This document shows, piece after piece, positions 37,494-46,792 of a DNA stretch of 64,000 bases (the first letter of the stretch is position 1; each line of letters starts with the position of its first letter). Source of the stretch: Flavobacteriaceae bacterium Ap0902. GTDB taxonomy: Bacteria > Bacteroidota > Bacteroidia > Flavobacteriales > Weeksellaceae. Where the stretch lies: contig WTFG01000001.1 of the NCBI GenBank assembly GCA_009835005.1, forward strand, positions 558,001-622,000, given 5' to 3'. Made by a program: the position numbers and the translations under genes. The notes beneath the pieces were generated by a model, which searched no databases, was not told the origin of the DNA, and saw only the letters and a list, made by a program, of their open reading frames with translations.

Positions 37494-37592
37494 AATCCTT
37501 TTGTATGAATCTGCCCACAAACAACGACGACAAAGAGCGACCAGCGGAAGCTCCTTTGGCTAGCTTGTTTGTAAGGATTTATACAAAAGATT
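37494..37592. repeat. Long imperfect palindrome, possible structured RNA or mobile remnant
   Basis: The left arm AATCCTTTTGTATGAATC...ACAAACAA (37494-37523) is nearly the reverse complement of the right arm TTGTTTGT..GATTTATACAAAAGATT (37565-37592), giving a stem of about 28 bp with a few mismatches and a small bulge. The roughly 40-base loop holds a second small hairpin, GAGC...GCTC. It is in the 320-bp gap between parE and hutU, upstream of neither gene's start in the usual position. Only one copy was noticed in the window. It is unlike the three dispersed palindromes. Confidence 0.65.
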
Positions 37593-37623
37593 GGAAAGGA
37601 AAGCCAGAAATTGCTTCTAATAG

Positions 37624-37653
37624 AAAAATCCCAAAGCCGAAACTCTGGGATTA
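37624..37653 (-). terminator. Rho-independent terminator of the hut cluster
   Basis: On the minus strand AATCCCAGAG pairs with CTTTGGGATT (one G-T pair) around a short loop, followed by TTTTT. It lies 26 bp after the hutU stop and marks the end of the hut transcript. Confidence 0.8.
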
Positions 37654-37678
37654 AATATTATGTTGGAGTTAAACGTCT

Positions 37679-39676
37679 TTAAAGTTTATCTAAAATATCC
37701 TGATCTACTAAACTTGGTACCGTGATTTGAAGTTCTGGACTACGCTCCATTTCACGCTTGATGGCAAATAAGGCTTCGTCATTTCTAGCCCAGGCACGTC
37801 TGGCAATTCCATTGTTTACATCATAGAATAGCATGGCTTTTAAGCGTCTGTCGGCATCTTCAGTTCCATCTAATAGCATTCCGAAACCTCCGTTGATGAC
37901 TTCTCCCCAGCCAACGCCACCACCGTTATGAATGCTGACCCAAGTGGCACCACGGAAACTATCTCCAATCACATTTTGAATAGCCATATCTGCGGTAAAG
38001 CGAGAACCATCATAGATATTGCTGGTCTCACGATAAGGCGAGTCCGTGCCACTTACATCATGGTGATCTCTACCTAACACAACAGGTGCTGAGATTTCGC
38101 CAGATTTAATGGCGTTGTTAAAGGCTGCTGCAATTTTGCTACGCCCTTCTGCATCTGCATATAAAATTCTGGCTTGTGAACCTACGACCAATTTATTTTC
38201 TAAGGCTTCTGCTATCCACTTCATATTATCGGCCATTTGTTGTTGAATTTCTTTTGGTGCTGTGGCTTTAATTTCTGCCATAACATTATAAGCAATCTCA
38301 TCTGTTTTCTTTAAATCTGCTGGATTACCAGAAGTACATACCCAACGGAATGGTCCAAACCCATAATCAAAACACATAGGTCCTAAAATATCTTGCACAT
38401 AACTTGGGAATTTAAATTCTTTTCCGTCTTTGCCCTTCACATCTGCTCCTGCACGCGATGCTTCTAGTAAGAATGCGTTACCATAGTCAAAGAAATAAGT
38501 TCCACGTGCTGCGTGGTCATTAATGGCTTTGGCTTGTCTTCTTAATGATTCTTGAACTAGTGCTTTAAACTTTTCTGGCTCATCAGCAATCAAGCGATTC
38601 GCTTCGTCAAAAGAAACACCAACTGGGTAATATCCACCACTCCAAGGGTTGTGCAATGAAGTTTGATCTGATCCTACATGAATAAAAATATCTTCTGCTA
38701 GAAATTTCTCCCAAACATCTACTACATTTCCTATATAGGCGATAGAGACAACTTCTTCTTTTTCTTGCGCTTCTTGTACGCGAGAAACGAGGATATCTAT
38801 ATCATCAATCAAAACGTCTACCCAACCTTGTTTATGTCTTTTGGTAGCGGCAGCAGGATTTACCTCTGCACATACGGTAATACAACCTGCTATGTTTCCT
38901 GCCTTGGGTTGTGCGCCAGACATTCCACCTAGCCCTGCGGTAAGGAAGATTTTACCGCTTGGGTTTTCGTCTTTTGGCAACATTTTTCTAAAGGCATTCA
39001 TCACCGTAATCGTGGTTCCGTGTACAATTCCTTGTGGTCCAATGTACATATAAGAACCAGCCGTCATTTGCCCATATTGAGTAACGCCTAAGGCATTGAA
39101 TTTTTCCCAATCATCTGGTGCAGAGTAATTAGGAATCATCATTCCGTTGGTCACTACTACTCGTGGTGCATCTTTGTGAGAAGGAAATAATCCTTGTGGG
39201 TGAGCTGAATACATATTTAAGGTCTGTTCATTAGTCATTTCACTCAAATACTTCATGGTCAATAGATATTGAGCCCAATTTTGGAACACTGCTCCATTAC
39301 CTCCGTAAGTAATTAACTCATCTGGATGCTGTGCTACCGCAGGATCCAAGTTGTTTTGGATCATCAGCATAATAGATTTGGCTTGCTCTGACTTCCCTGG
39401 ATATTCGCTAATCGGGCGAGCATACATATCATAAGTAGGACGGAATCTGTACATATAGATTCGGCCATAGGTATCTAATTCCTCTGCAAATTCTGGTGCC
39501 AAGGTCTCATGCCATTCCTTAGGGAAATAGCGTAAAGCATTTTCTATGGCTAACTTACGTTCTGCTTCATTCAGTATTTTTTTACGAATGGGCGCGTGGG
39601 GTACGTTTTCGTTTCTGGTCTGTGGTTGAGGTAATTCACTCGGAATTCCTTGTTGTATTTGTTCTTTAAAAGTCAT
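37679..39676 (-). CDS. hutU: Urocanate hydratase HutU
   Basis: Second step of histidine degradation: urocanate to imidazolonepropionate, with NAD+ as prosthetic group. Typical pieces are TYGGNGAVFQNWAQY, LYMYSAHPQGLF-type (here LNMYSAHPQGLF), YIGPQGIVHGTT, GGMSGAQPKAG and GVGWGEVINGGFG. 665 residues: longer than the 550-residue Proteobacterial form, but normal for the long HutU of Bacteroidetes. Start at the ATG directly after the DUF1016 fragment's stop (two bases apart). It ends with a terminator. Confidence 0.96.
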   Translation of the reverse strand: MTFKEQIQQGIPSELPQPQTRNENVPHAPIRKKILNEAERKLAIENALRYFPKEWHETLAPEFAEELDTYGRIYMYRFRPTYDMYARPISEYPGKSEQAKSIMLMIQNNLDPAVAQHPDELITYGGNGAVFQNWAQYLLTMKYLSEMTNEQTLNMYSAHPQGLFPSHKDAPRVVVTNGMMIPNYSAPDDWEKFNALGVTQYGQMTAGSYMYIGPQGIVHGTTITVMNAFRKMLPKDENPSGKIFLTAGLGGMSGAQPKAGNIAGCITVCAEVNPAAATKRHKQGWVDVLIDDIDILVSRVQEAQEKEEVVSIAYIGNVVDVWEKFLAEDIFIHVGSDQTSLHNPWSGGYYPVGVSFDEANRLIADEPEKFKALVQESLRRQAKAINDHAARGTYFFDYGNAFLLEASRAGADVKGKDGKEFKFPSYVQDILGPMCFDYGFGPFRWVCTSGNPADLKKTDEIAYNVMAEIKATAPKEIQQQMADNMKWIAEALENKLVVGSQARILYADAEGRSKIAAAFNNAIKSGEISAPVVLGRDHHDVSGTDSPYRETSNIYDGSRFTADMAIQNVIGDSFRGATWVSIHNGGGVGWGEVINGGFGMLLDGTEDADRRLKAMLFYDVNNGIARRAWARNDEALFAIKREMERSPELQITVPSLVDQDILDKL

Positions 39677-39678
39677 CT

Positions 39679-40131
39679 TTATTTTAATAATTTTCTTTTT
39701 TCTATTCTATCCTTTGCGGAAGATATTGCTTCGTTTAATTTTTCTTCTATAATTTTGTTGGCGTAATAGTTTCTTTTCTCTCGATTCAAAGGAATTAGAA
39801 CAACGAAGTGAGACCAACTCAATTGTCGTGACAGTGTAACGACTATTTCAAAATCTTGGAATTCTGTAGAGAATTGCATCATCCTTCTAAGATTTTTAAG
39901 TGTAAAACTATTACCAAACTTAGAAACTAATTCAGAGGAAACTTGTTTTATCAACTGTTCACCATACTCTGCTCTTTCATTGCCCAGAATTTCATGGTTG
40001 ATTTTATGACCAATTTGCCAATAGGTTAGTGTTAAGGTACTGTTCACCTGAATAGCAACCTTTTTTTTGTTCTCTTCAATGAGATGAACTAATTCCTCAA
40101 CAAATTTCTTGTTACTGGCTTTGAGGTTCAT
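39679..40131 (-). CDS. DUF1016 (YhcG-type) N-terminal fragment
   Basis: 150 residues that match the N-terminal domain of YhcG/DUF1016 proteins: LTYWQIGHKINHEI, ERAEYGEQLIKQVSSEL, FGNSFTLKNLRRMMQF and LSWSHFVVLI. A full-length protein has about 350 residues with a C-terminal PDDEXK nuclease domain, which is absent here; the sequence after the match turns into a short Lys/Glu-rich end. It may be a truncated relic or a stand-alone version. It lies between the deacetylase and hutU, with only two bases to the hutU start, so it is read on the hut transcript. No link to histidine use is known. Confidence 0.75.
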   Translation of the reverse strand: MNLKASNKKFVEELVHLIEENKKKVAIQVNSTLTLTYWQIGHKINHEILGNERAEYGEQLIKQVSSELVSKFGNSFTLKNLRRMMQFSTEFQDFEIVVTLSRQLSWSHFVVLIPLNREKRNYYANKIIEEKLNEAISSAKDRIEKRKLLK

Positions 40132-40164
40132 ATATTGTTGTTTTGAATAACACAGAAAATATAA

Positions 40165-41658
40165 TTACTTTCTCTGTGAATATTTTTGTCCGTTTTTTAA
40201 TTCTTGTCCTGCAAACAATTGATCAATGGTTACTAAGTGATAGCCTTTATCCTTTAAAGCTTTAATTACTTGTGGAATGGCTTCTACGGTGGTTTTATGA
40301 ATGTCATGGGCGAGTACAATGCCGTTTTTGTTGGCTTTGCTCATTCTATCCGCAACAGTTTTAGCATCTCTATCTTTCCAGTCTAGTGGATCTAGATTCC
40401 ATAAAATAATAGGCATATTGGCTACTTCTTTCACGGTTGAATTCATAGAGCCATAAGGAGGTCGCATTAAATGAGGCGCCTCTCCCGTAATGTCTTTTAC
40501 AGCATCGTTGGTGTCATGAATTTGATGTTCTATACTAGACTTGGCCAAGTTCTTTAAGTCTTTATGATCCCAACTGTGATTACCAATTTGGTGACCTTCT
40601 TGGTAGGTTCTGCGTAAAGTATTCTTTTGCACTTGGGCAGATTTACCTAATACAAAAAAGGTAGCCTTTACGTTATTTTCTTTTAAAATGTCTAAAAGTT
40701 TGGCGGTATGTACCGATGGACCATCATCAAAAGTTAAAGCAACACAAGGTTCTTTTCCACAATCTACATCGCCAGGCCGTGGTTGATAAGAGTCAGAGAC
40801 AGCAGGTGTGGTAATTTCTTCTTCTGCTGTGGGCTGAACATGAAACACGCCTTGGTATTGAGGGTTAATTAAATGACTATATTCTTCTGGCGTAAAACTC
40901 ACTTCAAAACTTCCGAAATTCCCAGAAGCCAATTGGTATTTATCAAAATAGACTTTTAAATTCCCTTTTTGGTCCCAAGAAAATGCATGATAATTCTTAT
41001 CATTGGCAGCAGAACCTTCTAGTAGCATATCTTTTGAATTTTGCCACATGGTACGCTTGTCTTGTTCTGTCAATCCATCCATTTCCTCAATTCTCTGTTT
41101 GAAGGTTTGGGTGAGTTTATCTTGCGTTAAACGCACGAATTGATGGAAATCTTCTTCGCTTGCAAAGAGATCAGAAAACTGAATTTGTTTTTGCGCTTTC
41201 AGGTCATAAATATGTGTAAAGAACTGGGTATCGTAATTGTTCCCGTAAGAGGTATAGCGTTCAATCAAAAAAGTAATGAATTCTGGGCTATTTTCTACCA
41301 GTTGAAAGTGCTGTCCAAAATCAAGACCACCTACGGCATCATCACCTCTTCTATCTGCATTTTCCTTGAATTCATCAAAATAAGTTTGAACAAATTCTTC
41401 TTCTGCTTGATTGATGAAATCATATAGCGTGCTAGGATAAGATGCATGAAATTTAACTTTCTCATTGGGGTCTTCGCCCCCTACTTGTATGTTCTTTACC
41501 TGAATGCTATCCGTCAAACTTTCTGTATTCTCGGTAACTTCTATCGGCGTGCTTTGTTCAACTTTATCACTTGAATTATTGTTGTCTTGTGTGTTATTAG
41601 CATTTTTACAACTTAATATTGTCGCTGACAAACATAATGTAAATAGTATTTTTTTCAT
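40165..41658 (-). CDS. Lipoprotein with DUF3298-like and polysaccharide deacetylase domains (PdaC-like)
   Basis: Signal peptide with lipobox ILSC (Cys17). A low-complexity linker is followed by a DUF4163/DUF3298-type domain (about 60-290, with YDLKAQKQIQFSDLF and VSFTPEEY), then a C-terminal NodB deacetylase domain (about 300-485). The NodB motifs are complete: TFDDGPS (Asp-Asp), HSWDH (metal His pair), RPPYGS, LDPLDW and LAHDIH. Bacillus PdaC has the same order of domains and deacetylates peptidoglycan; a cell-envelope glycan is the likely substrate here. It sits between hutI and hutU, co-directional; the 48-bp spacer to hutI lacks a clear terminator. Confidence 0.87.
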   Translation of the reverse strand: MKKILFTLCLSATILSCKNANNTQDNNNSSDKVEQSTPIEVTENTESLTDSIQVKNIQVGGEDPNEKVKFHASYPSTLYDFINQAEEEFVQTYFDEFKENADRRGDDAVGGLDFGQHFQLVENSPEFITFLIERYTSYGNNYDTQFFTHIYDLKAQKQIQFSDLFASEEDFHQFVRLTQDKLTQTFKQRIEEMDGLTEQDKRTMWQNSKDMLLEGSAANDKNYHAFSWDQKGNLKVYFDKYQLASGNFGSFEVSFTPEEYSHLINPQYQGVFHVQPTAEEEITTPAVSDSYQPRPGDVDCGKEPCVALTFDDGPSVHTAKLLDILKENNVKATFFVLGKSAQVQKNTLRRTYQEGHQIGNHSWDHKDLKNLAKSSIEHQIHDTNDAVKDITGEAPHLMRPPYGSMNSTVKEVANMPIILWNLDPLDWKDRDAKTVADRMSKANKNGIVLAHDIHKTTVEAIPQVIKALKDKGYHLVTIDQLFAGQELKNGQKYSQRK

Positions 41659-41706
41659 TCATTTAAAATTCTAAAATGAAACTTATAATTTGTTTTATAC
41701 ATGAAT

Positions 41707-42936
41707 TTATCCCATCACTTTTTCACCTTCCACATAAACACCACTTGGTAATAATCTACCTTGTTGATAAGTGATTTCTTGATAATTATCTGTGTTAAAG
41801 GTTACAAAGTTTGCTTTAAAATCTTTTTCTAATTTTCCAATATAATCTTCTCTTAAAGCATGCGCTGCGCGATACGTTAAACCTGCTAAAACCTCTGCGT
41901 TACTCAATTTTTGAAAAGCGGCTAAAATAGACGCTTGCGTTAAAAGTAATCCTTGTGGTGCAGAACCGGGGTTCCAGTCAGAGGCAATATTCAAACAAGC
42001 ACCAGCATCCAATAAGGCACGTGCAGGCGTGAATGTAACGCCTAAACCAATTGTTGCACCAGGCAATGCAGTAGCAACGGTGTCAGAATTGGCTAACATT
42101 TCAACTTCTTTTTGCGTACTTGCCTCTAAATGGTCTGCACTTACAGCACCCACTTCTACAGCCACTTCACTGCCACCTGTAGAAAATTGATCGGCATGTA
42201 CAGTGATATCAAAGCCTAATTCTTTGGCTTTTTCAAAATAGGGGATAGTTACTTTAGCATCAAAGGCTTCTTCTTCAATAAAGGCATCCATACGTTTCGC
42301 TAAATTTTCTTCTTTTAAAATTGGGAAAAGTTCATTTTCCATCAATTCTAAATATTCCTTATGATTCCCATCAAAATCTTTGGGCAATGTATGCGCAGCT
42401 AAACATGTAGGGATAAGGTGAAGTTTGGTGCAATGATGAGAAATTTGAATGGCTCTCAACATTTTTAATTCTTCTTCAACCGATAAACCATAACCACTTT
42501 TCACTTCAGCAGTGGTAACTCCCTGAGATAGTAAATAATTGGCACGGTGTACAATATTGGTCACCAATTCTTCTTTGGTTGCTTTGCGTGTATTCTGTAC
42601 AGTACTCCAAATACCGCCACCTTCTCTTGCAATATCCATATAGGTTTTCCCAGCATTACGCATAGCAAAATCCATAGCGCGCGTACCACCCCAACAAATA
42701 TGGGTATGGCTATCTACGAAACCCGGTAGCGCAACCGTATTCCCATTGGTGGTCTGTAAAGTTGCTTTAGGGTATTTTTTTAAAAGATTGGTGTAAGTAT
42801 CGGTTTCAACTATTTTACCGCCATCAACCACAATTCCACCATTTTTAATGATTGGTAAAGTGTCATCGGATAATGCCCCTTTGAGTGGCATATTGGTCAT
42901 GGGTAAAAGTTGCGTAAAGGGTCCTATAATTTTCAT
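41707..42936 (-). CDS. hutI: Imidazolonepropionase HutI
   Basis: Third step of histidine degradation: hydrolysis of imidazolonepropionate to N-formiminoglutamate. An amidohydrolase-type metal site is visible: HTHICWGGTRAMDFAMR, the EVKSGYGLS loop, HADQFSTGGSEVAVE and a conserved DWNPGSAP near the end. The 409 residues are normal. It overlaps hutH by four bases (ATGA), so the two are translationally coupled. No hutG or hutF for the last step appears in the window. Confidence 0.95.
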   Translation of the reverse strand: MKIIGPFTQLLPMTNMPLKGALSDDTLPIIKNGGIVVDGGKIVETDTYTNLLKKYPKATLQTTNGNTVALPGFVDSHTHICWGGTRAMDFAMRNAGKTYMDIAREGGGIWSTVQNTRKATKEELVTNIVHRANYLLSQGVTTAEVKSGYGLSVEEELKMLRAIQISHHCTKLHLIPTCLAAHTLPKDFDGNHKEYLELMENELFPILKEENLAKRMDAFIEEEAFDAKVTIPYFEKAKELGFDITVHADQFSTGGSEVAVEVGAVSADHLEASTQKEVEMLANSDTVATALPGATIGLGVTFTPARALLDAGACLNIASDWNPGSAPQGLLLTQASILAAFQKLSNAEVLAGLTYRAAHALREDYIGKLEKDFKANFVTFNTDNYQEITYQQGRLLPSGVYVEGEKVMG

Positions 42937-44441
42937 GAGATTTGATTTTTTAAAGTTCCTGCTTGGATGATTTTAATTCCTTTTTGTATGTATTCGCCAA
43001 AATATGCATCGTTCTCTAAATGTGGAATCTGTTCTCTTACTTTTGCGTGTAATTTCTCTATAATTTCAGAAGATTTTAACGGGTGTACGAAGTCCAACGC
43101 TTGACAAGCCGTCAATAATTCGATGGCCTGAATTTTTTCTAAATTATCTAAAATCATGTGTAATTTTCTACCAGAAATACTACCCATACTCACATGATCT
43201 TCTTGTCCCATAGAGGTAGGCACAGAGTCCCCACTGGCTGGGAATAAGAATGATTTATTCTCTGTCACCAATGCCGCAGTAGTGTATTGCCAAATCATGA
43301 AACCAGAGTTAAGACCAGTTTCCATCATTAATAAAGTAGGTAAACTTACTTTGGGTCCTTCTAGGCTTAAATAAATTCTACGGTCTGCAATGTTTCCTAA
43401 TTCGGCAACGGCGATAGACGCGTAATCTAACACCATCGCCAAGGGTTGCCCATGAAAGTTTCCACCAGAGATAGCATCACCATCAAGGGTGATAATTGGA
43501 TTGTCGGTAACTGAATTTAATTCAATCTCGGTTAATTCTTTTAAATGTTTCCATGCATTGCGACTAGCCCCGTGAACTTGTGGCATACAACGCAATGAAT
43601 AGGGATCTTGCACCCGATCAAAGCCTTTGTCTGAATTTGCAATTTCAGAGCCTTCTAAATAATCTCTTAAATTTTGCGCTACCTGTTGTGTTCCATCGTA
43701 CGGACGGATTTCATGCAATTCTTTTTTGAATGGGGAAGTCGAGCCACGCATTGCATCTAGCATCATGGCGCCAATGAGGTCTGCATTTTCTAGCAATTGT
43801 TCCATTCTATGAACGCCTAAAACGGCATGCGCTAAGATGAATTGCGTTCCATTGATTAGGGCTAATCCTTCTTTTGCGCTTAATTCAATAGGTTCAACAT
43901 TCAGTTCTTGATAAACTTTTTCTGTAGAGACTATTTCGCCTTTGTATTTTACCAACCCTATCCCTATAAGTGGTAAAAATAAATGGGATAAAGGTGCTAG
44001 ATCTCCAGATGCGCCCACCGATCCTTGTTCTGGAACTTGTGGCAAAATATCATTTTCAAATAAAAACTTGATGCGCTCTATCGTCGCTAATTGAATTCCA
44101 GAATATCCTCTAGACAGAGCGTGCATTTTAGTGAGAAGCATTAACTTCACCAATTCATCGCTTAAATAATTGCCTACACCAACCGCGTGGCTTTTTAAAA
44201 TGTTTTCTTGAAGTTTTCTCGTTTCCTCCGCAGAAATCTTCACCGTACATAGAGGGCCAAAACCTGTATTAACACCGTATACCGTTCTGTTAGAGTCTAC
44301 AATGTTTTGTACTCTTTGGGCAGAGTCGTTAATTAATTTTTTAGAATGATCACTGATCGTTACGGTAGTTTCTTTATTGATGATAGAAAGACATAGTTGT
44401 ACTGTAAGTGTTTCTTCGCCAAGCAGAAATTTATCTTGCAT
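42933..44441 (-). CDS. hutH: Histidine ammonia-lyase HutH
   Basis: First step of histidine degradation: histidine to urocanate and ammonia. The Ala144-Ser145-Gly146 triad in VGASGDLAPL forms the MIO electrophile. YGVNTGFGPL, LINGTQF, and QEDHVSMGS of the active site are present. The 502 residues are normal. First gene of the cluster; upstream is a divergent metal-ATPase gene with a 182-bp gap that shows only a weak -7 candidate on the minus strand (44461-44468, one mismatch). No hut regulator is next to it. Confidence 0.96.
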   Translation of the reverse strand: MQDKFLLGEETLTVQLCLSIINKETTVTISDHSKKLINDSAQRVQNIVDSNRTVYGVNTGFGPLCTVKISAEETRKLQENILKSHAVGVGNYLSDELVKLMLLTKMHALSRGYSGIQLATIERIKFLFENDILPQVPEQGSVGASGDLAPLSHLFLPLIGIGLVKYKGEIVSTEKVYQELNVEPIELSAKEGLALINGTQFILAHAVLGVHRMEQLLENADLIGAMMLDAMRGSTSPFKKELHEIRPYDGTQQVAQNLRDYLEGSEIANSDKGFDRVQDPYSLRCMPQVHGASRNAWKHLKELTEIELNSVTDNPIITLDGDAISGGNFHGQPLAMVLDYASIAVAELGNIADRRIYLSLEGPKVSLPTLLMMETGLNSGFMIWQYTTAALVTENKSFLFPASGDSVPTSMGQEDHVSMGSISGRKLHMILDNLEKIQAIELLTACQALDFVHPLKSSEIIEKLHAKVREQIPHLENDAYFGEYIQKGIKIIQAGTLKNQIS

Positions 44442-44623
44442 ATAATTAGTTTTTAGACCTTAAAAGTAAGAATTTTTAATTGAGATTTTAAATATAAACA
44501 CAGACTATTTCTTATGCAGAGAGAATTTCAATCAACTTTATATATTATTCTATTTTATTAGTTGATTATAGACAGTTTGGACTGGTATGTATTTTGATAA
44601 TTTTTATTTAAATTAAAGGGCTT

Positions 44624-46612
44624 ATGAGCGCAAGTTGTTGTAGTATCGAAAAAAGAGATCATCATGAGCATGAACATTTAGGAATGTTTGGTGAAAATAC
44701 AGAACTAATCTTTGCGATTTTATCTGGTGTCTTTTTTTTAATTGGATTAGCCATTGAGCATCTACTAGATGTTCCAGCCTTGTATTATAAAATAAGTTTT
44801 AGTATTTCTTTATTTTTTGGAGCATATTTTATCTTTTTTGAATCTATTGAGCGAGTTTTAAAAGGTATTATAGAAATTGATTTCTTGATGCTAGCCGCTG
44901 CTGCAGGTGCCATTTATATTGATAGGTGGGGAGAGGCGGCTTTGCTCTTATTCCTATTTAGTCTAGGGCATGCATTAGAACATTTTGCGATGAACAAGGC
45001 TAGAAAAAATATTGAAGTTTTAGGAGAGCTTTCACCAAAAGTAGCCTTGCTTAAAACCAAAGAAGGCAGCAGAGAGGTTCCAATAGAGGATTTGGTAGTG
45101 AATGATATTATTTTAGTGCCTCCTCATACCAAAATAGCAGCGGATGGGGTAATTATAAATGGTTCTTCTTCTGTAAATCAGGCAAGCATCACAGGGGAGA
45201 GTATGCCAGTAGAAAAATCACCGATAGAATCTGCTAAATTGAATATTGACTTTGAAACTATGAGCCGTGAACACAAGGTTTATTCTGGAAGCATCAATGG
45301 AGATCATGCGCTAGAAGTCAAAGTTCTAAAATTATCTAAAGACAGTACCATTTCCCGAATGATAGAAATGGTGAGTAACATAGATGGAACAGGTTCCAAG
45401 ACCCAAGTAAGGTCTAAGAAGTTTGAAAAATGGTATGTACCAACGGTGATTATTTTTGTTGTCTTGCTGTGTTTTGCATTTTTGGTACTAGATGAAACTT
45501 ATAATGAAAGTATTTATAGAGCTATTACTGTATTAGTTGCGGCTAGTCCTTGTGCTTTAGCCATTTCTACCCCAAGTGCTGTTTTGAGTGGGGTGGCAAG
45601 AGCTGCTAGGAATGGGGTTTTAATTAAAGGCGGTAAAGCTTTAGAAGATTTAGGAGATTTGAGGACCATTGCCTTTGATAAAACTGGTACGCTTACAGAA
45701 GGAAAACCGAAATTAACACATTTAGAAGTTTTAAATCAATTTGATAGAACACTTTTTATGCAGATTGTGGTCGATGTAGAGAGTTTGAGCAACCACCCTT
45801 TAGCGAGAGCCATTGTGAGTGGCTTGCAAAAAGATGAAAACATTTATTCTGAGAATAAAGCAGAAAACATAGAAGCGATTCAAGGATTGGGTATTAAAGC
45901 ATTTTATAATGGTAAACAAGTACTCATTGGCAATGAACAATTGATGAATACCCATCAAATTTTGGTATCTAATAGTATTCAATCCAAAATGGAGAAACTT
46001 ATTAGTTCTGGTGAAACTACCATGCTTGTGGCTTATCAAAACTTATTGATTGGGATTGTCAGCGTGATGGATTTACCTAGAGAAATGGCTTCTTCTACTT
46101 TAAAAGCGTTGAAAGAGATAGGCATAGAGAATATGATTATGCTTACAGGGGATCATCCATTAATTGGAAATGCGATTGCAGATAAGATTGGACTTACAGA
46201 GGCACAGGGTGATTTATTGCCAGAGGATAAGGTGGCTGCTATTACCAAATTAAAAGACAAATATGGTGAAGTTGCGATGGTGGGCGATGGGGTGAATGAT
46301 GCTCCCGCGATGGCCAATGCAACCGTTGGAGTTGCCATGGGAGCCGCTGGTAGTGATGTGGCTTTAGAAACCGCAGATGTTGCTTTAATGTCTGATAAAA
46401 TAGAGAAATTACCTTTCGTGATTGATTTGAGCCGAGCAGCCAAAAGAATCATTAGACAAAACATCTGGATATCTATGGGGATGGTTGCTGTACTCGTACC
46501 TGCTACCTTATTTGGAATTGCTGAGATTGGTCCTGCAGTAGTGTTTCATGAAGGTTCTACTTTGCTTGTGGTATTAAATGCACTTAGATTATTAAAATAT
46601 AAACAAGATTAA
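44624..46612 (+). CDS. P1B-4 type heavy-metal-translocating ATPase
   Basis: Metal-exporting P-type ATPase. It lacks the GMxCxxC metal-binding domains; instead the short N-terminus has CC (residues 5-6) and a His/Glu-rich DHHEHEHLG. Core motifs: SPC at 308-310 in the sixth helix, the phosphorylation site Asp352 in DKTGTLTEG, GDGVNDAPAMANA in the P domain and HEGST at 642-646 in the last helices. SPC with HEGST is the signature of the P1B-4 group (Co, Fe, Ni, Zn, Cd exporters), as opposed to CPC types for Cu. The specific metal cannot be told. The 662 residues fit the family. A single gene; no adjacent metal regulator is seen. Confidence 0.9.
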   Translation: MSASCCSIEKRDHHEHEHLGMFGENTELIFAILSGVFFLIGLAIEHLLDVPALYYKISFSISLFFGAYFIFFESIERVLKGIIEIDFLMLAAAAGAIYIDRWGEAALLLFLFSLGHALEHFAMNKARKNIEVLGELSPKVALLKTKEGSREVPIEDLVVNDIILVPPHTKIAADGVIINGSSSVNQASITGESMPVEKSPIESAKLNIDFETMSREHKVYSGSINGDHALEVKVLKLSKDSTISRMIEMVSNIDGTGSKTQVRSKKFEKWYVPTVIIFVVLLCFAFLVLDETYNESIYRAITVLVAASPCALAISTPSAVLSGVARAARNGVLIKGGKALEDLGDLRTIAFDKTGTLTEGKPKLTHLEVLNQFDRTLFMQIVVDVESLSNHPLARAIVSGLQKDENIYSENKAENIEAIQGLGIKAFYNGKQVLIGNEQLMNTHQILVSNSIQSKMEKLISSGETTMLVAYQNLLIGIVSVMDLPREMASSTLKALKEIGIENMIMLTGDHPLIGNAIADKIGLTEAQGDLLPEDKVAAITKLKDKYGEVAMVGDGVNDAPAMANATVGVAMGAAGSDVALETADVALMSDKIEKLPFVIDLSRAAKRIIRQNIWISMGMVAVLVPATLFGIAEIGPAVVFHEGSTLLVVLNALRLLKYKQD

Positions 46613-46639
46613 ACTAATTTTAAAATAAAAAAAGAGGAA

Positions 46640-46762
46640 CCGTCTCAAAATTCCGCTTTCGTCACCCTGATTTTATTTCAGAGTCTCATAATAATCTGGT
46701 TATTAATATAATAGAATTCTGAATCATATTCAGAATAACCAGTTTTCGGGGTTTTGAGACGC
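46640..46762. repeat. Dispersed palindromic repeat, copy 3
   Basis: About 123 bp, same orientation as the copy at 4124-4250. The ends are CGTCTCAAAA (46641-46650) and TTTTGAGACG (46752-46761). The inner stem CTGGTTATT / AATAACCAG pairs perfectly here, whereas copy 1 needs wobble pairs. The copy lies between two convergent genes, the metal ATPase and the LOG-family gene, and may act as a bidirectional terminator. Confidence 0.88.
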
Positions 46763-46792
46763 CTTCTTCTTATTTGTTTTATTTAACTAAAT

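Noticed and set aside
40149-40177. CACAGAAA / TTTCTCTGTG hairpin at the end of the deacetylase gene
   Set aside because: It overlaps the stop codon and no T-run follows on the minus strand, so it is not a clear terminator.
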